DNA of 64,000 nucleotides from Paraclostridium bifermentans (lineage in GTDB: Bacteria; Bacillota; Clostridia; Peptostreptococcales; Peptostreptococcaceae), in assembly GCF_019916025.1 (NCBI RefSeq), contig NZ_CP079737.1, positions 3,240,779-3,304,778 on the forward strand, read 5' to 3'. Under the pieces are notes generated by a model. That model had not been told where the DNA came from. It saw only the letters and a list, made by a program, of their open reading frames with translations, and searched no databases. The position numbers were made by a program, and so were the translations under genes. Numbering within the stretch: the stretch's first letter is position 1; the number at the start of each line of letters is the position of its first letter. Below, one piece after another: positions 32,655-42,742 of the stretch.

Positions 32655-35219
32655 TTATTCATTTGTACTCAACCCTTCTACTATGCTCATTTTTTCAATC
32701 TTCTTTTTACATAAAAATACTGCTATTAAACACATAATTATAGATACTATTAAAAATTCTACACTTTCAAATATAGGTAATGTAAACTTAATAGCTTCTT
32801 CAGTTCCTAATCCCTGTTTATATGCTTCATTTGTAAGTTTTGTAAGTTTATAAATGTTATGAGTAGCAAGTATACTAGCAAATATTGATGCAAAAAATGC
32901 ATACATTATATTTTCCTTTACAATCATATTTTTAAGTTTTTTAGGACTCATTCCTATAGCTCTTAATGTTGAAAGTTCCTTCATTCTAGTCATTATATTA
33001 GCTTTTATTATGCACAGTACATTTATAGATGATATTAGTAGTATTAAACTTACGATTACCAGTGTTTCTTTTGTAGTCTTTTCGCTTTGCTTTATATAGA
33101 AATTTTTATAATTGTACTTACTTTCAAATTTTGAAAATGAATTGTTTTTTATAACTTTTTCTATTTCATCTTGAGCTTTTTTATCAGTTCCTTTCTCAAT
33201 TTGTATATTTAATTTATTATAATTTTCTCGCCCACTTATATTTTTAAAATCCTCTTCATTTAATACAACTTTTAATCCACGAGAAAGACCACCTTCTTTT
33301 AAAACATAGTCTCCATTTAAAATTCCAGCAACCTCTATCTTTTCATTTTTATACTCTACTTTATTGTTTTTTGTAACAGGAATCTTTATATTTATTAAAT
33401 CGCCTACTTTCATATCATTTAATAACTTTGTATGAGGGGATGCATTAGAGTAAAAATAATTCGTTACTAAAGCTTTTGGATATTTACCTTTACTTTTATC
33501 ACTTATATTTTCCCCTTTTTCAATATATTGATTTAAGTCTTTTAAACTCTTATTGCTATTCCCTTCAATATCTACATATTCTTCCAAATCTTTATTTTCA
33601 TCAGCTATACCATTTACACTTTTATACTCCTTGGTTAAATCTTTAGAGTTAGTTATAAAAATTCCAGTTAACTCAATAATTGGTTTTACACTTTTTACTT
33701 CTTTTATTTTTGATATTTTTTCTATTTCATTTTTACTAAATTTAGTAAAATTAGAATCTGAGTTATTAGTATTATGAAATAACTTTATATCGCTATTTCC
33801 CATCGTCATAACAGCAATACTACTATTATCTAGGCTTTTATCTTCACTTTTTGACATTGCAATCGTATCTATAAAAAGTACTCCTCCCAAACTTATGGAT
33901 ATAATACACAGTATTGTTCTTATTTTATTTCTCCAAAAGTTTTTGTAAGCCATTTCTCCTGAAAATCCAAAAACCTTTCTTATTAATTTATAACAAAATC
34001 TATTTTTCTGTTTTTTATTAAATTTATCACTGCTTCTAATAGCCTCTACAGGCGAAATTTTCCCACTTTTATATATTGGTACTAAACTTGATATAAACAC
34101 AGCTATAGTAGCCATTAACATAGGCTCATATATACTAGCTTTACTTATGTAAATATTCACAAACCTTCCATAAATAATGTAAAATCCAGCATATGAAGCT
34201 AATATTCCTATCAAGAATCCAAATGCAAGACCTAATGCCAATACGCTAATACTTTCTATCGCAATCATAAATCTTACTTTCTTTTTAGATAAACCAATTG
34301 CTCTTAATATACCTATTTGTTTTGTCATATCTATAAGAACTATACTAAATATATTACATATAACTAAAGTTGCCGCTAACATTGGATATAACTTTCGCTT
34401 CATTGTATATGTTGTTCCCTTTGACATTGAGTAATCATCTAAAACTTGTGTTAGTGATGCATTTACCATAAAATTTGAATCATTTAATCCATATTTATTT
34501 ATAATTTCATAAGCTTTTCCAATATCTGGTCTAGATGAGTTTAAATATAAAGTTCCACCATGAGTTACTAAATTGTTTGGTAAAATAGATTCATTGCTAT
34601 TATCTTTAGTAAAAGCCTTTACTCCATAGTATTCATTTTCACTTGCATAACTACTTGAATCTTCATAGTAAGCATCAGGTTTTTTTACTATACCAACAAG
34701 TTTGAACTTTTTATCTTTACTAAATATTTGATTCTCATTATTTTTATCAACGTAATACTTTACAATTTTAAAATCAATTTCTTGATTTAAATCATCACTT
34801 AAGCCCATTTCTTTTAATGCTTTTTGCTCTATAACTATTTCATTTGAATTTTTAGGATTACTTCCTTTCGATAATTGATATCCATATGAATCTATAAATT
34901 TATCACTATATGAATTTAATTGAATTGATGTTCCGTTTTTTCCTACAATCTTACCTAACCCCAAAATATCATTAACTTCAGTTACTTCCTTATCTTTTTT
35001 TAACTTATTAACTATATCATCGCTTAAGTTGCTATATTCAACGTGATAGTCACTATAATTTTTATATGCTTCTTTTATTTCTAGTTTACTTTGTGTTTCT
35101 GGTATTACATTTAATGAAAATACTAGTATTACAGCTAACGCTATACTTGTTATTAATGCGATAGTCCTTCCTTTTTGCTCTTTCATATAAGCAATTGCTA
35201 ACTTAAAACTAATCTTCAA
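32655..35219 (-). CDS. FtsX-like ABC transporter permease
   Basis: 854 aa. One N-terminal membrane segment, a first extracytoplasmic domain (about 40-270), a first FtsX block of three membrane segments (about 280-395), a fourth segment near 440 opening the second half, a second extracytoplasmic domain (about 465-720) and a final FtsX block (about 725-845), the ten-segment layout of two-domain FtsX permeases. Repeated signatures are LRAIGLSKKKVRFMI and LRAIGMSPKKLKNMI. It works with the ATPase that follows. Upstream lies a LytTR/GHKL two-component system, its probable regulator. Confidence 0.92.
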   Translation of the reverse strand: MKISFKLAIAYMKEQKGRTIALITSIALAVILVFSLNVIPETQSKLEIKEAYKNYSDYHVEYSNLSDDIVNKLKKDKEVTEVNDILGLGKIVGKNGTSIQLNSYSDKFIDSYGYQLSKGSNPKNSNEIVIEQKALKEMGLSDDLNQEIDFKIVKYYVDKNNENQIFSKDKKFKLVGIVKKPDAYYEDSSSYASENEYYGVKAFTKDNSNESILPNNLVTHGGTLYLNSSRPDIGKAYEIINKYGLNDSNFMVNASLTQVLDDYSMSKGTTYTMKRKLYPMLAATLVICNIFSIVLIDMTKQIGILRAIGLSKKKVRFMIAIESISVLALGLAFGFLIGILASYAGFYIIYGRFVNIYISKASIYEPMLMATIAVFISSLVPIYKSGKISPVEAIRSSDKFNKKQKNRFCYKLIRKVFGFSGEMAYKNFWRNKIRTILCIISISLGGVLFIDTIAMSKSEDKSLDNSSIAVMTMGNSDIKLFHNTNNSDSNFTKFSKNEIEKISKIKEVKSVKPIIELTGIFITNSKDLTKEYKSVNGIADENKDLEEYVDIEGNSNKSLKDLNQYIEKGENISDKSKGKYPKALVTNYFYSNASPHTKLLNDMKVGDLINIKIPVTKNNKVEYKNEKIEVAGILNGDYVLKEGGLSRGLKVVLNEEDFKNISGRENYNKLNIQIEKGTDKKAQDEIEKVIKNNSFSKFESKYNYKNFYIKQSEKTTKETLVIVSLILLISSINVLCIIKANIMTRMKELSTLRAIGMSPKKLKNMIVKENIMYAFFASIFASILATHNIYKLTKLTNEAYKQGLGTEEAIKFTLPIFESVEFLIVSIIMCLIAVFLCKKKIEKMSIVEGLSTNE

Positions 35220-35263
35220 AATATACCCTCCCTTTTGTAATTCATATTTATGCCCCTAAAATC

Positions 35264-35315
35264 AAAAAAATAAGGTGTTATCTTTTACGTTTAAAAGATA
35301 ACACCTTATTTTTTT
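35264..35315 (-). terminator. 24-bp perfect hairpin terminator
   Basis: Arms 35264-35287 and 35292-35315 are perfectly complementary, loop CGTT, with A and T runs outside. It separates the two-component operon from the ABC operon. Confidence 0.9.
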
Positions 35316-35326
35316 TGATTCAATAT

Positions 35327-36703
35327 TTATAGTACAACTGGTACCTTTGTAGCCCCAACTGTCATGTTTTCATCTATAGGTATATAAATTTGTAATAAAA
35401 ATTTATTTTTAAAATCCTCTATTTCCAAATCTCCATTATATTTTTCAAGTGAAGATTTAACACTTTTTAGCCCTATTCCATGAATAAATTTATCTTTCTT
35501 GCTAGTTATAATCTTACTATTTTTTATTTCTAGTTTATTTATTTTTGAATTTTCACAGCGTATAACATAATATGATTTAACAAGTGTTCCCCTTATTTTT
35601 ATATATTTTTTATCCATAGAAGTTTTATTGCATGCTTCTATTGCGTTATCTAATATATTTGAAAATATGCTACATACATCTGTCATTTCTATAAAATTAC
35701 ATTTAGAAAAATTAACATCACAAGTTAAATCTATATTATTTTCATTACAAATATTTTGTTTTTCATTTAATATAATATCTAATATCATATTCCCAGTATT
35801 ATGTATTTCTTTGAACTCGTTTAATTCTTTACTCATTTCATTTATATATTTATTTACATCTTCTTTTTCAGAGCTTAAATTTTTTATACAAAATATATGA
35901 TTATTTATATCATGATAAAGTTTTTTAACTTTATTTTGAGATTCTTGAAGATTTAAATAATACTTGTACTGAATATCTATTTTTTCTTTTAATAACCTCT
36001 CTTCACTTTTTTCTTTAATATCTTTAATGATTTTAAAAACTATCATTAAAAGTAAAAAGCTACTTAAAAAGGATAATTTAGGAGTTGTATTTATATTAAA
36101 TCCATTAACTTGACTATATAGATCAATCTTAACCATATACAAAACACTAGGTAAAGTATTTATAAGCGCTACTGAAAAATTACTTATTATACAACATATT
36201 ATAATTATAATATTTAATTTTTCTTTATCTATACTTCTCAATTTCTTAATTTTGCTTATATAACACATATTTATAAACATTGAAATTGTATTTTCTATAA
36301 TAAATATTATAGTTAAATTATGTTCTGATGTAATTAAAGTATATGGTGTACCTCCTGTTATAATAAAATAAGATATATCGAATATAAACCCTGAGATTAT
36401 ATAATTTGCTGTAGTATAAGTTAAGTAATATAATAATGATTTAAAATAACTTACTTTATAATTTAATTTTGCAAATAAAATAAATACTATCCACTTTAAA
36501 TTATTTATAAAACCATAATATTGAGTTGCCATATTAAACATAATTGTAGCATCTAAAGCTCCTATTAATAAAAATATGATATCTATATAAATTTTTTTGT
36601 ATTTTTTTACTTCTAAACAATTTAATATTTTAATAAAAATTAAATACTCAACAAATACTCTTGCAAATCTAGCTATATTTGACATTAATTCAACATCTAA
36701 CAT
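35327..36703 (-). CDS. GHKL sensor histidine kinase (AgrC/VirS-like)
   Basis: 458 aa. Six or seven hydrophobic segments in the first 215 residues form a membrane sensor, then a coiled-coil and the kinase core: H-box KKLYHDINNHIFCIKNL, N-box NILDNAIEACNK, and G-box HGIGLKSVKSSLEKYNG. The H-box and the N-terminal membrane array resemble AgrC, but no agrB or agrD gene is nearby, so its ligand is unknown. It overlaps the response regulator gene by 7 bases. It may sense the substrate of the adjacent ABC transporter. Confidence 0.9.
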   Translation of the reverse strand: MLDVELMSNIARFARVFVEYLIFIKILNCLEVKKYKKIYIDIIFLLIGALDATIMFNMATQYYGFINNLKWIVFILFAKLNYKVSYFKSLLYYLTYTTANYIISGFIFDISYFIITGGTPYTLITSEHNLTIIFIIENTISMFINMCYISKIKKLRSIDKEKLNIIIIICCIISNFSVALINTLPSVLYMVKIDLYSQVNGFNINTTPKLSFLSSFLLLMIVFKIIKDIKEKSEERLLKEKIDIQYKYYLNLQESQNKVKKLYHDINNHIFCIKNLSSEKEDVNKYINEMSKELNEFKEIHNTGNMILDIILNEKQNICNENNIDLTCDVNFSKCNFIEMTDVCSIFSNILDNAIEACNKTSMDKKYIKIRGTLVKSYYVIRCENSKINKLEIKNSKIITSKKDKFIHGIGLKSVKSSLEKYNGDLEIEDFKNKFLLQIYIPIDENMTVGATKVPVVL

Positions 36704-37413
36704 AACTTTTCTCCTAAAGAACTTAAAAACTTATGCTTAAAATCTTTAAATCTATGCCTACTAACTAAAATCTCTTCTTTATTATCTAATATAGCTACAT
36801 ATTGTTTTATATTTTCTACATAATTTATATTCACTAAGAAACTTTTATGACATCTATAAAAATTATGATTTTTTAATTCCTTTTCAATCTTATCCATGGT
36901 CATTTTAGTTTCATAAATTTTATTTTCCGTGTGTATAGTCATATCTTTTCTTTGAATTTCAATATAAGTTATATCTTCGATATTTATTTTGTAAGTTTCA
37001 TTTTTATTTTCAACTAACACAAATTTATCTCTTTTATTTATAACTTCATCTATACAGCTCAAAATATGTTTCTTAAAATCATCATATTGTATAGGCTTTA
37101 GTAAATATCTATAAGCCCTTACTTCATATCCTTCTTGTATGTATTCAATAAGTGACGTTGTAAAAATTATTTCTGGTTTATTTTTATCGATTTCTCTTAT
37201 CTTTCTAGCTACATCCATTCCAGTTATTTCGTCCATCTGAATGTCTAGTATAAATATATCCGCACCTTGATTATAATTATTAAGTAATTCTTCCCCAGTT
37301 GAATATATATTTAAATTGTAATCAATATTTTTTTCATATAATATATTTTGTAAAATTTTTTCTATATTTTTTTGATGTTCTACTTGATCTTCGCATAAAA
37401 TTATTTCTATCAT
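36697..37413 (-). CDS. LytTR family response regulator (AgrA-like)
   Basis: 238 aa. Receiver domain 1-120 with the acidic pair Glu8-Asp9, phosphoacceptor Asp57 in FILDIQM, and Lys in YLLKPIQ. The LytTR DNA-binding domain (about 135-235) has YRCHKSFLVNINYVENI and SRHRFKDFKHKF. It is first in the operon with the GHKL kinase. Likely target: the FtsX-type ABC operon immediately downstream. The 174-base gap upstream shows a plausible -10 TATAAT but no clear LytTR repeat pair. Confidence 0.92.
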   Translation of the reverse strand: MIEIILCEDQVEHQKNIEKILQNILYEKNIDYNLNIYSTGEELLNNYNQGADIFILDIQMDEITGMDVARKIREIDKNKPEIIFTTSLIEYIQEGYEVRAYRYLLKPIQYDDFKKHILSCIDEVINKRDKFVLVENKNETYKINIEDITYIEIQRKDMTIHTENKIYETKMTMDKIEKELKNHNFYRCHKSFLVNINYVENIKQYVAILDNKEEILVSRHRFKDFKHKFLSSLGEKLC

Positions 37414-37558
37414 AATATCCCCTGTATATATTTTTTATATGTTTATATAACTATTATACATAATTTGTAAATATTTCTTAAGTTATAATAACTTTTTATA
37501 ATAAAAACTCAATTTTCAGTGAGCTCATTGTGATTATATAATTTTTTTGAACACAAAA

Positions 37559-37585
37559 AAACTCTTAGATAAAATCCAAGAGTTT
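37559..37585 (-). terminator. Terminator of the tRNA operon
   Basis: AAACTCTTAGA pairs with TCCAAGAGTTT, one mismatch, followed by seven T on the minus strand. Confidence 0.85.
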
Positions 37586-37587
37586 AC

Positions 37588-37663
37588 TGGTGGGATTAAC
37601 AGGGCTCGAACCTGTGACCCCCTGCTTGTAAGGCAGGTGCTCTCCCAGCTGAGCTATAATCCC
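37588..37663 (-). tRNA. tRNA-Val (TAC), last of the operon
   Basis: 76 bases with encoded CCA. Acceptor GGGATTA/TAATCCC, anticodon loop CTTACAA, T-loop TTCGAGC. Identical in its body to the copy at 38023. Confidence 0.97.
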
Positions 37664-37669
37664 AAATGC

Positions 37670-37744
37670 TGGTGACCCATAGGGGAATCGAACCCCTGTT
37701 ACCGCCGTGAAAGGGCGGTGTCTTGACCGCTTGACCAATGGGCC
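37670..37744 (-). tRNA. tRNA-Glu (TTC), copy 2
   Basis: 75 bases with encoded CCA. Acceptor GGCCCAT/ATGGGTC, anticodon loop CTTTCAC. Same as the copy at 38105. Confidence 0.97.
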
Positions 37745-37768
37745 ATATTATATTTTTACAAAAAAAAA

Positions 37769-37844
37769 TGGTGATCCATCCGCGACTCGAACGCGGGACA
37801 CCCTGATTAAAAGTCAGGTGCTCTACCGACTGAGCTAATGGATC
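37769..37844 (-). tRNA. tRNA-Lys (TTT), copy 2
   Basis: 76 bases with encoded CCA. Acceptor GATCCAT/ATGGATC, anticodon loop CTTTTAA. Same as the copy at 38192. Confidence 0.97.
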
Positions 37845-37853
37845 ATCTTTTTT

Positions 37854-37928
37854 TGGAGCTAGTGATAGGAATCGAACCTACAACCTGCTGATTACAAGTC
37901 AGCTGCTCTACCGTTGAGCCACACTAGC
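37854..37928 (-). tRNA. tRNA-Thr (TGT)
   Basis: 75 bases with encoded CCA. Acceptor GCTAGTG/CACTAGC, anticodon loop CTTGTAA. Single copy in this cluster. Confidence 0.97.
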
Positions 37929-37938
37929 AATGTGTGTT

Positions 37939-38015
37939 TGGCGACCTGGAAGGGACTCGAACCCTCGACCTCCAGCGTGACAGGCTGGCATTCTAACCAG
38001 CTGAACTACCAGGCC
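37939..38015 (-). tRNA. tRNA-Asp (GTC)
   Basis: 77 bases with encoded CCA. Acceptor GGCCTGG/CCAGGTC, discriminator G, anticodon loop CTGTCAC. Single copy in this cluster. Confidence 0.97.
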
Positions 38016-38022
38016 GCATATA

Positions 38023-38098
38023 TGGTGGGATTAACAGGGCTCGAACCTGTGACCCCCTGCTTGTAAGGCAGGTGCTCTCCCAGCTGAGCTATAATCCC
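38023..38098 (-). tRNA. tRNA-Val (TAC), first copy
   Basis: 76 bases with encoded CCA, anticodon loop CTTACAA. Part of the duplicated Lys-Glu-Val block. Confidence 0.97.
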
Positions 38099-38104
38099 AA
38101 ATAT

Positions 38105-38179
38105 TGGTGACCCATAGGGGAATCGAACCCCTGTTACCGCCGTGAAAGGGCGGTGTCTTGACCGCTTGACCAATGGGCC
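38105..38179 (-). tRNA. tRNA-Glu (TTC), first copy
   Basis: 75 bases with encoded CCA, anticodon loop CTTTCAC. Part of the duplicated Lys-Glu-Val block. Confidence 0.97.
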
Positions 38180-38191
38180 TTACAAAAAAAA

Positions 38192-38267
38192 TGGTGATCC
38201 ATCCGCGACTCGAACGCGGGACACCCTGATTAAAAGTCAGGTGCTCTACCGACTGAGCTAATGGATC
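38192..38267 (-). tRNA. tRNA-Lys (TTT), first of the operon
   Basis: 76 bases with encoded CCA, anticodon loop CTTTTAA. First gene after the promoter at 38321-38349. Confidence 0.97.
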
Positions 38268-38320
38268 ATCTTTGCTGAGATGTTGTTTCGACTTTTTTCT
38301 CTGCCGTATCAACAAATACT

Positions 38321-38349
38321 ATTATATTAGCTTTATTAACTTTAGTCAA
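38321..38349 (-). promoter_or_regulatory. Promoter of the tRNA operon
   Basis: Minus strand TTGACT (38344-38349), 17-base spacer, TATAAT (38321-38326), close to consensus. Start near 38314, about 45 bases before tRNA-Lys. Confidence 0.78.
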
Positions 38350-38559
38350 CACTTTTTGTGAAATTTTTTAATTTTTTTAAGCAAATTATTTAAATACCCT
38401 ATTTTTCAATGGTTTAATCCATTTATTTAAGCATAATTTTCAGCAAAATTTAGTAATTTTGTTAATTTTTTATATTTTTTTAAAGATTATATTATAAAAA
38501 TATTTTATTAATACTATTTGTAATATAATATTCTTATACTAAATAAAGGAGGTAAATTT

Positions 38560-39462
38560 ATGAACTTCATAAACAAAGAAAATCATACATTTACATTTTC
38601 AAGCTTAAATAATCCAGTTCTTAAAGTAAAATCAGGAAGCAATGTAGTTTTTGAAACTCATGATTGCATGTGTAGCCAAATAACATGTAGTGATGACAAT
38701 ATGGATAGTATAGATTTTGATAGAGTAAATCCAGCAACTGGACCTTTATACATAGAAAATTCTATGCCTAACCAGACTTTAAAAGTTAGTATAAATTCTA
38801 TTGAACTAAAAGGAAATGCTCTTGCCATGACAGGTCCTGGAGTTGGAGTTCTTGGTAATAAACTAGATACTATGACTCATAATATTTTAAAAATAGAAAA
38901 TGAAAAAGCTTTATTTAATAATTTAGAACTTCCTCTAAACAAAATGATTGGTGTTATAGGTGTTGCCCCAAGCGATAATAAGTCTATAAATTGTGGAACT
39001 CCTGGTAGTCACGGTGGTAACATGGACTGTAAGATTATAGCTGAGGGTTCTAGTGTATATCTTCCTATATCAATAGAAGGATCTTTATTGTCTCTTGGAG
39101 ATATCCATGCTGTTATGGGTGATGGTGAGATCGGCGTAAGCGGAGCTGAAATAGGAGCTCTAGTTGATGTAAAAGTTGAAGTAATAGATAACTTAACAAT
39201 AAAGAATCCTATCTTAGAAACTGAAGATGCTTATTATACTGTAGCTTCTGCTGAAACATTGGATGATGCTTATGAAATCGCTATCGAAGATATGTTTGAT
39301 ATTTTACTTCCTAAATGCAACTTATCTAAAAATGATCTAGTTATGCTAATGAGTTTAACTAGTGATATAGAAGTTTGCCAAGTTGTTGATCCTTTAAAAA
39401 CTATTAGATTTAAAGTTAAAAAAGATATTTTAAGTCAATTAAATATAGATAAATTAATATAA
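38560..39462 (+). CDS. Acetamidase/formamidase family protein
   Basis: 300 aa, cytoplasmic. The FmdA/AmdA fold is recognised by HDCMCSQITCSDDNMDSIDFDRVNPATGPLYIE (split here: residues about 29-60), NALAMTGPGVGVLGN, GTPGSHGGNMDCKII and LGDIHAVMGDGEIGVSG. These enzymes release ammonia from short amides and use a metal site whose His and Asp residues lie in those blocks. AAAGGAGG precedes the ATG. It is one of few plus-strand genes here and stands alone, convergent with purA, with which it shares a terminator. Confidence 0.92.
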   Translation: MNFINKENHTFTFSSLNNPVLKVKSGSNVVFETHDCMCSQITCSDDNMDSIDFDRVNPATGPLYIENSMPNQTLKVSINSIELKGNALAMTGPGVGVLGNKLDTMTHNILKIENEKALFNNLELPLNKMIGVIGVAPSDNKSINCGTPGSHGGNMDCKIIAEGSSVYLPISIEGSLLSLGDIHAVMGDGEIGVSGAEIGALVDVKVEVIDNLTIKNPILETEDAYYTVASAETLDDAYEIAIEDMFDILLPKCNLSKNDLVMLMSLTSDIEVCQVVDPLKTIRFKVKKDILSQLNIDKLI

Positions 39463-39471
39463 AAATAAAAT

Positions 39472-39513
39472 AAAGCTATGTTAAAACATTATATAATGTT
39501 TTAACATAGCTTT
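39472..39513. terminator. Bidirectional terminator, amidase / purA
   Basis: An 18-bp perfect stem (39472-39489 with 39496-39513), loop TATATA, between convergent genes. Confidence 0.88.
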
Positions 39514-39533
39514 TAGTTTTATATATTATAAAA

Positions 39534-40823
<1,290 letters not shown>

Positions 40824-40900
40824 TCACCTCTAATTATTTTATTCGAACACTTACTTTCTTATTTTACCAAACATTCGCTTTATTTTCAAAACCTTTTTTA

Positions 40901-41191
40901 TTAACCTATTTTATTTAGTATGTATTTTTCCACATATTCTAAGCTTTCTAGGGTTTTTATTTCGTGTTCATTGTTTTCTATAAATCTAACCATATCATTT
41001 ACATTGTTAGCCTTTTTTACTAGTTTATTATCTCCTGTAAATGTATTTGTAATGTATATTTTTACTTTATTATTTTCTTCAATACCATATACAACTATAG
41101 TTTCTTTATCTTTATCATCAATTATTCTACATATATTGATTTCTTTGTTTATAAACTCTGTATTTGGATATATATATACTATATTTATCAT
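40901..41191 (-). CDS. Small protein of unknown function
   Basis: 96 aa, soluble, acidic-basic mixed. GGGGGAG lies 6 bases before ATG 41189-41191; a longer in-frame opening to 41344 would run through DnaA-box DNA and a terminator, so I rejected it. The protein (INIVYIYPNTEFINKEINIC at the start) matches no family I know. It lies between dnaB and purA on the same strand. A regular alternation of strands and helices suggests a small folded domain. Confidence 0.6.
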   Translation of the reverse strand: MINIVYIYPNTEFINKEINICRIIDDKDKETIVVYGIEENNKVKIYITNTFTGDNKLVKKANNVNDMVRFIENNEHEIKTLESLEYVEKYILNKIG

Positions 41192-41230
41192 TTTTTTCTC
41201 CCCCGTTGAAAAAATTATACTAATTATAAG

Positions 41231-41255
41231 AAAGCAAGCTAAATTAGCTTGCTTT
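41231..41255. terminator. Hairpin beyond dnaB
   Basis: AAAGCAAGCTAA and TTAGCTTGCTTT form a 12-bp stem. The better T-run is on the plus strand, where no gene reads in; on the minus strand it would back up the terminator of dnaB. Confidence 0.6.
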
Positions 41256-41268
41256 TTTAATTTGACTT

Positions 41269-41383
41269 TTATCCACCATTTATCCACAGAGCATCTGTGG
41301 AAACTGTGGATATCGTTTCGATAATTTAAAATAAAAATATCCACATATGATTATTTTTTATAAAATTATCAACATGTGGATAT
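41269..41383. promoter_or_regulatory. Cluster of six DnaA-box-like 9-mers beside dnaB
   Basis: TTATCCACC 41269, TTATCCACA 41280 (perfect consensus), inverted GTTTCCACA 41296 and ATATCCACA 41305, forward ATATCCACA 41337, inverted ATATCCACA 41375. The consensus is TTATNCACA. The palindrome TATCGTTTCGATA sits between the third and fifth. The last two boxes are arms of a hairpin that also acts as dnaB terminator. DnaA could bind here to control helicase-gene expression or DnaA supply. Confidence 0.55.
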
Positions 41384-41388
41384 TTTTT
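41332..41388 (-). terminator. Terminator of dnaB
   Basis: AAAAATATCCACAT (41332-41345 region) pairs with ATGTGGATATTTTT (41374-41387), with a T-run on the minus strand. Confidence 0.7.
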
Positions 41389-41390
41389 TA

Positions 41391-42719
41391 TTACATTTCT
41401 CTAGCTTTATTTGCAAATTTTTGTATTTCACCTAACCAAACAAGTTCAACTGATCCAGTTTCACCATGTCTATTTTTAGCAATTATAATTTCTCCTATAT
41501 TCTTTCTTTCTGAATCAGGATGATAATATTCATCTCTGTATAGGAACATTACTATATCTGCATCCTGCTCGATAGCTCCAGATTCTCTTAAATCGGATAA
41601 CATAGGTCTATGGTCTGATCTTTGTTCTGGTGCACGTGATAACTGAGATAATGCTACTACAGGACAATTCAATTCCTTAGCTATTATCTTCAAAGATCTA
41701 GAAATTTTAGATATTTCTTGTTGTCTACTTTCATTCCCTCCATCACCTTCCATAAGTTGAAGGTAATCTATAAGAATTAGGTCTAAACCTTTTTCAATTT
41801 TTAATTTTCTACACTTCGATCTTAATTCACCTATTTTTATACCAGGTGTATCGTCTATATATATGTTGGCGTTAGATAAAACAGACATAGCATCTATAAT
41901 TCTAGGCCAGTCATTTTCATCTAAGTTACCAGTTTTTATCTTTTTCAATTCTACATGAGATTGTGCAGATAACATACGTTGAACTAATTGTTCTTTTGAC
42001 ATCTCTAAACTAAATACAGCTACAGATGCATCACCTTTAAGTGCTGCATTTTGGACTAAGTTAAGAGAAAATGCTGTTTTACCCATTGCAGGACGTGCTG
42101 CAACAAGTAGCAAGTCTGTTCTTTGTAGTCCATTGGTTTTCTTATTTAAGTCGTCAAATCCAGTAGTTATTCCAGTTATATCTTCCTTATTAGTATATAA
42201 CTTTTCTATAGTGTCATATGTATCCATAAGTACTGAATTTATAGTCTGGAAATCTTCGCTAGATTTTTCTTGAGATATATCAAATATTTGCTTTTCTGCT
42301 TTTTCTAAAATGTCTTCTACTTTTATTGAACTATCATATCCTAAGTTTAATATATCATTAGATACTCTTATAAGCTTTCTTAAAACTGATTTCTCTTTCA
42401 CTATATCTGCATAATACTTAACATTAGAAGTTGTAGGTACTATAGTAGATAAGCTAGTTATATAGCTTATTCCTCCTATATCCTCTAGATGACCTTGCTT
42501 CTTTAACTCTTCAGTAAGAGTTATTAAATCTATAGGCTCATTTTTATTGTTTAGCTTCATCATGCACTCATAAATAATTTTATGAGCTTCTTTATAAAAA
42601 TCTTCAGGTTTTATAGTTTCTGTAACAGTTATTATAGCTTCTTTATCTAATAGTATAGATCCTAGTATAGATTGCTCAGACTCCACACTATGTGGAGGAA
42701 TTCTACCTATATCCTCCAT
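41391..42719 (-). CDS. dnaB: Replicative DNA helicase DnaB
   Basis: 442 aa hexameric helicase that unwinds DNA at the replication fork (called DnaC in B. subtilis). The N-terminal domain starts RIPPHSVESEQSILGS; the RecA-like C-terminal domain has Walker A ARPAMGKTAFSL, Walker B LDLILIDYLQLM, and the DNA-binding loop and arginine finger around LSQLSRAPEQRSDHRPMLSDL (split motif). Complete. It follows rplI by 24 bases, the usual firmicute order rplI-dnaB. Its partners DnaD and the loader are at 29.8-31.9 kb. Confidence 0.97.
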   Translation of the reverse strand: MEDIGRIPPHSVESEQSILGSILLDKEAIITVTETIKPEDFYKEAHKIIYECMMKLNNKNEPIDLITLTEELKKQGHLEDIGGISYITSLSTIVPTTSNVKYYADIVKEKSVLRKLIRVSNDILNLGYDSSIKVEDILEKAEKQIFDISQEKSSEDFQTINSVLMDTYDTIEKLYTNKEDITGITTGFDDLNKKTNGLQRTDLLLVAARPAMGKTAFSLNLVQNAALKGDASVAVFSLEMSKEQLVQRMLSAQSHVELKKIKTGNLDENDWPRIIDAMSVLSNANIYIDDTPGIKIGELRSKCRKLKIEKGLDLILIDYLQLMEGDGGNESRQQEISKISRSLKIIAKELNCPVVALSQLSRAPEQRSDHRPMLSDLRESGAIEQDADIVMFLYRDEYYHPDSERKNIGEIIIAKNRHGETGSVELVWLGEIQKFANKAREM

Positions 42720-42742
42720 TTATCTCACCTCTAGTGTTTTTC

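Noticed and set aside
36697..37557. Possible AgrD-like peptide gene near the GHKL kinase
   Set aside because: I read the minus-strand gap 37414-37557; the only short ATG frame is 10 codons without a ribosome binding site or cysteine.
38031..38315. 94-codon open frame on the minus strand
   Set aside because: It runs through tRNA-Val, tRNA-Glu and tRNA-Lys; it is an accident of tRNA sequence.
41192..41344. N-terminal extension of the small protein at 40901
   Set aside because: It would be encoded across a terminator and DnaA boxes, and the internal ATG at 41191 has a strong ribosome binding site.
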